From positions 3,036,300 to 3,100,299 of the forward strand of contig NC_014501.1 of assembly GCF_000147335.1 (NCBI RefSeq): 64,000 nucleotides of DNA. Reading direction: 5' to 3'. The DNA comes from Gloeothece verrucosa PCC 7822 (GTDB lineage Bacteria > Cyanobacteriota > Cyanobacteriia > Cyanobacteriales > Microcystaceae). The notes under the pieces were generated by a model, which did no database searches, was not told where the DNA came from, and worked only from the letters and a program-made list of their open reading frames with translations. This document shows, piece by piece, positions 61,836 through 64,000 of this stretch; positions within the stretch are counted from its first letter, which is position 1, and the number at the start of each line of letters is the position of its first letter. The position numbers and the translations under genes are program-made.

Positions 61836-63227
61836 ATGGAAACTAGACGAATCGCAGAAATTTTAAAACAGGCACAACCCGATGAAACGGTTACTATTGG
61901 CGGATGGGTAAGGACAAAACGGGAATTAAAAGGATTTGCCTTTATGGAAGTTAATGATGGTTCTTCTATGGCGAATTTGCAAGTGGTTTTAGACCCACAA
62001 GTCCCCTCTTATGACAGTTTATTACAACAAATTAACACGGGGGCTTCTGTCGTCGTGACAGGCACTCTAGTCCCTTCCCCCGGAAAAGGACAACGCATAG
62101 AACTCAAAGCCACCTCAGTCACCCTCTACGGCGAAGCTGACCCCGAAACCTATCCTCTACAAAAAAAACGTCATTCCTTTGAATTTCTGCGAACGATCGC
62201 TCATCTTCGAGGACGTACCAATACCCTCGGGGCAGTTATGCGGGTTCGCAATGCTTGTGCTAATGCCATACATCGCTTTTTTCAAGAGAGAGGCTTTCTC
62301 TGGGTCCATACCCCCATTATTACCGCCAATGACTGTGAAGGGGCAGGAGAATTATTTACCGTAACCAATCTAGATTTAAAAAAACTCCCCCGCAACGAAC
62401 AACAAGGGATTGATTTTAGTCAAGATTTTTTTGGTAAACGCGCCTATCTAACCGTTAGTGGTCAACTCGAAGCGGAAATTATGGCCCTGGCCTTTCAAAA
62501 TGTTTATACCTTTGGCCCTACCTTTCGAGCAGAAAACTCGAATACTTCCCGCCATTTAGCTGAATTTTGGATGGTTGAGCCGGAAATGGCTTTTTGTGAC
62601 TTAGATGGGGATCAAGACTTAGCAGAAGCTTTTCTTAAATACATTTTTAAATCTGTCCTCGATAGCTGCCTCGAGGATATGGAGTTTTTTAACCAACGTA
62701 TTGATAATACGGTTTTAGAAACTGCTGAGAATATCATTAACAATGAATTTGGACGCATTACTTATACTGAAGCTATCGAATTACTCGAAAAAGCTGACCG
62801 TAAATTTGAGTATCCGGTCGAATGGGGCATTGATTTACAATCAGAACATGAACGATATTTAGCCGAAGAATTGTTTAAAAAGCCGCTCATTGTGACGAAT
62901 TATCCTAAAGATATTAAGGCCTTTTATATGCGTCTCAATGATGATAATAAAACTGTAGCGGCGATGGATGTTTTAGCACCTAAAATTGGTGAAATTATTG
63001 GAGGTTCTCAACGGGAAGAACGCTTAAATGTCCTCGAAGAACGAATCAAACAAATGGGGATGTTGCCCGAGGATTTATGGTGGTATTTAGATCTGCGGCG
63101 TTTTGGTACGGTTCCTCATGCCGGTTTTGGTTTAGGGTTTGAACGAGTAGTCCAGTTTATGACCGGCATGGGCAATATCCGCGATGTGATTCCTTTCCCT
63201 CGCACTCCTTTAAGCGCAGACTTTTAA
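61836..63227 (+). CDS. asnS: asparaginyl-tRNA synthetase
   Basis: AsnS charges tRNA-Asn. The 463-residue class IIb enzyme has the OB-fold anticodon-binding domain ([20 protein letters not shown], about 18-100), motif 1 near [20 protein letters not shown], motif 2 [20 protein letters not shown], and motif 3 [15 protein letters not shown] near the end. ATG 61836 ([12 protein letters not shown]) fits the family; the frame is open upstream into the flippase gene, giving a non-conserved extension. An array of 7-mers follows the stop. Confidence 0.97.
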   Translation: METRRIAEILKQAQPDETVTIGGWVRTKRELKGFAFMEVNDGSSMANLQVVLDPQVPSYDSLLQQINTGASVVVTGTLVPSPGKGQRIELKATSVTLYGEADPETYPLQKKRHSFEFLRTIAHLRGRTNTLGAVMRVRNACANAIHRFFQERGFLWVHTPIITANDCEGAGELFTVTNLDLKKLPRNEQQGIDFSQDFFGKRAYLTVSGQLEAEIMALAFQNVYTFGPTFRAENSNTSRHLAEFWMVEPEMAFCDLDGDQDLAEAFLKYIFKSVLDSCLEDMEFFNQRIDNTVLETAENIINNEFGRITYTEAIELLEKADRKFEYPVEWGIDLQSEHERYLAEELFKKPLIVTNYPKDIKAFYMRLNDDNKTVAAMDVLAPKIGEIIGGSQREERLNVLEERIKQMGMLPEDLWWYLDLRRFGTVPHAGFGLGFERVVQFMTGMGNIRDVIPFPRTPLSADF

Positions 63228-63358
63228 ATATTAGTCATTAGTCATTAGTCATTAGTCATTAGTCATTGGTCATTGGTCATTAAATCTCATTTGTATAACT
63301 ATTAACGGTTTGCTACTAACGACTATTGACTATTGACTATTGACTATTGACTATTGAC
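63228..63358. repeat. two adjacent 7-mer arrays after asnS
   Basis: First AGTCATT/GGTCATT units (63231-63282), then TATTGAC units (about six copies, 63321-63357). They fill the convergent gap between asnS and the small hypothetical gene. Confidence 0.85.
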
Positions 63359-63359
63359 A

Positions 63360-63572
63360 TTACTCAATGGTAATCGATTGAGGTCCGCTTCCATTGGCCG
63401 CAGGCGTATCAGAATCCTGAGAATAAGTCGAGATTCCCTGTTTCTCTAACCAGGTTTTGAGGGGATCTTCAGAGAGTCTTAACCTAAATACTCCTGAGAC
63501 AAAGCCTCCTAGAAAAGCGATGGGTTGTCCAATGGCTTCTTTAATCAAGGGCTGTAATTCATCGAAGAACAT
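63360..63572 (-). CDS. small conserved hypothetical protein
   Basis: A 70-residue protein: MFFDELQPLIKEAIGQPIAF, LGGFVSGVFRLRLSEDPLKT, WLEKQG and a Ser/Gly-rich tail. The ATG at 63572 has a strong GAGGAGA ribosome-binding site (63579-63585) six bases upstream, which decides the start over the frame extension to 63596. It looks like a short cyanobacterial conserved protein with one amphipathic or hydrophobic segment; function unknown. It follows fmt on the same strand. Confidence 0.8.
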   Translation of the reverse strand: MFFDELQPLIKEAIGQPIAFLGGFVSGVFRLRLSEDPLKTWLEKQGISTYSQDSDTPAANGSGPQSITIE

Positions 63573-63645
63573 AGTAAATCTCCTCAAGGGGGACAATCAT
63601 CATGTTAAGTTAATTTAAGCTGTATTGATAAAAAAGGAAATTGAG

Positions 63646-64000
63646 TTAAAAAACCGTTAACAATTTTTCTCCCACTGATAAGCGTGTCCCATTAACAAAA
63701 TCTTGACCTGACTGAGGACGTTTGCCGGCTAATTGCACTTGTAACAACAACAACAGTCCCTCACCAGTTTGCACCACTGGGCCGAATTTTTTAATAATAC
63801 TCACTACTTCCCCAGGACTACCTGCCAAAGATGATAAACTTGCCCATTGGGCTTGGAGTTTTTGCAGAGCCGGGGGAAGTTGTGACCAATAGGCTTCTCC
63901 TAGCGGCGCAGTAGCGAGAATTTTTAAGGGTTGTTCGCGAAAAGTGGTTAGACAATTGGGATAAAATCCTCGGATTTGATGATGAATTTGTCGCGCCTGA
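63646..64000 (-). CDS. fmt: methionyl-tRNA formyltransferase, C-terminal part (cut by the window edge)
   Basis: The frame enters from the right edge: QARQIHHQIRGFYPNCLTTF, LKILATAPLGEAYWSQ, GSPGEVVSIIKKFGPVVQTG, EGLLLLLQVQLAGKRPQSGQ and DFVNGTRLSVGEKLLTVF. This is the C-terminal OB-fold domain of Fmt, which formylates initiator Met-tRNA. The catalytic N-terminal domain lies beyond the window. Followed by the small gene at 63360. Confidence 0.93.
   Translation of the reverse strand, partial: QARQIHHQIRGFYPNCLTTFREQPLKILATAPLGEAYWSQLPPALQKLQAQWASLSSLAGSPGEVVSIIKKFGPVVQTGEGLLLLLQVQLAGKRPQSGQDFVNGTRLSVGEKLLTVF

Noticed and set aside
63228..63358. Tandem arrays considered as a CRISPR array
   Set aside because: Units are 7 bases with no spacers; this is a simple tandem repeat. 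The same holds for the other arrays.

Overview
The window is a piece of a cyanobacterial chromosome. It carries petN (cytochrome b6f), a light-dependent protochlorophyllide reductase, DUF2499 (Ycf49-like) and DUF3593 proteins shared with plastids, a DUF2808 protein, an SLH/OprB-type porin, and five copies of the HIP1 octamer GCGATCGC (6332, 6772, 10834, 19136, 52966). Base composition is AT-rich, and many intergenic gaps are filled with iterated 7-mers such as AGTCATT. This fits a unicellular Chroococcales-type genome of the Gloeothece/Cyanothece/Microcystis kind; the genus is an inference.

Layout. 0-6.3 kb: secF, secD, pdhB and a MOSC protein on the minus strand, then recQ on the plus strand. 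6.3-10 kb: a 29-codon petN (too short for ordinary ORF calling), a 46-codon membrane protein, a small membrane protein, a DUF2808 protein, a trypsin-like protease and secreted hypotheticals. 10-16.6 kb: a PBP4-type carboxypeptidase, the fatty-acid/phospholipid run plsX-fabH-fabD, the protochlorophyllide reductase and a membrane protein. 17-24.4 kb: a UvrD-like helicase, an alpha/beta-fold protein without the nucleophile serine, cobO, an SDR, a fasciclin protein and a peroxiredoxin. 24.4-28.7 kb: an iron-related block read in the order futA, iron porin, feoA, then two hypotheticals. 29-29.8 kb: two plastid-type membrane proteins.

30.1-35.8 kb is an accessory region in decay. A glycosyltransferase gene is split by an IS200/IS605-group element that carries only tnpB, and its 3' part is fused in frame to a nucleotidyltransferase-like segment. 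A fragment of an HPr-kinase-like gene sits in frame with a Tat-signal protein that has lost its start codon. A tRNA-Ser(CGA) gene and a second, canonical tnpB element follow.

36.7-46 kb is the most unusual block. An all-minus-strand cluster encodes CheW, a hybrid CheA, a receiver-PP2C phosphatase, CheB, a DUF6272-type HATPase-like protein, a STAS protein and a HAMP-like coiled-coil protein: chemosensory signalling joined to a partner-switch module. Between cheA and the phosphatase gene lies a single 708-codon gene in which a complete C5-cytosine DNA methyltransferase is fused to a BsuBI/PstI-family restriction endonuclease. An A8 tract and an internal ATG lie exactly at the fusion joint, and both other frames stop within eight codons of it.

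46-64 kb is mostly housekeeping: a Rieske oxygenase, pcrA, a DUF2079 protein, a broken coiled-coil gene, DUF2288, corA, an ABC transporter with a double-domain permease and an ATPase with an AAA-associated tail, a secreted hypothetical, argF, a Wzx-type flippase, asnS, a small hypothetical and the 3' end of fmt.
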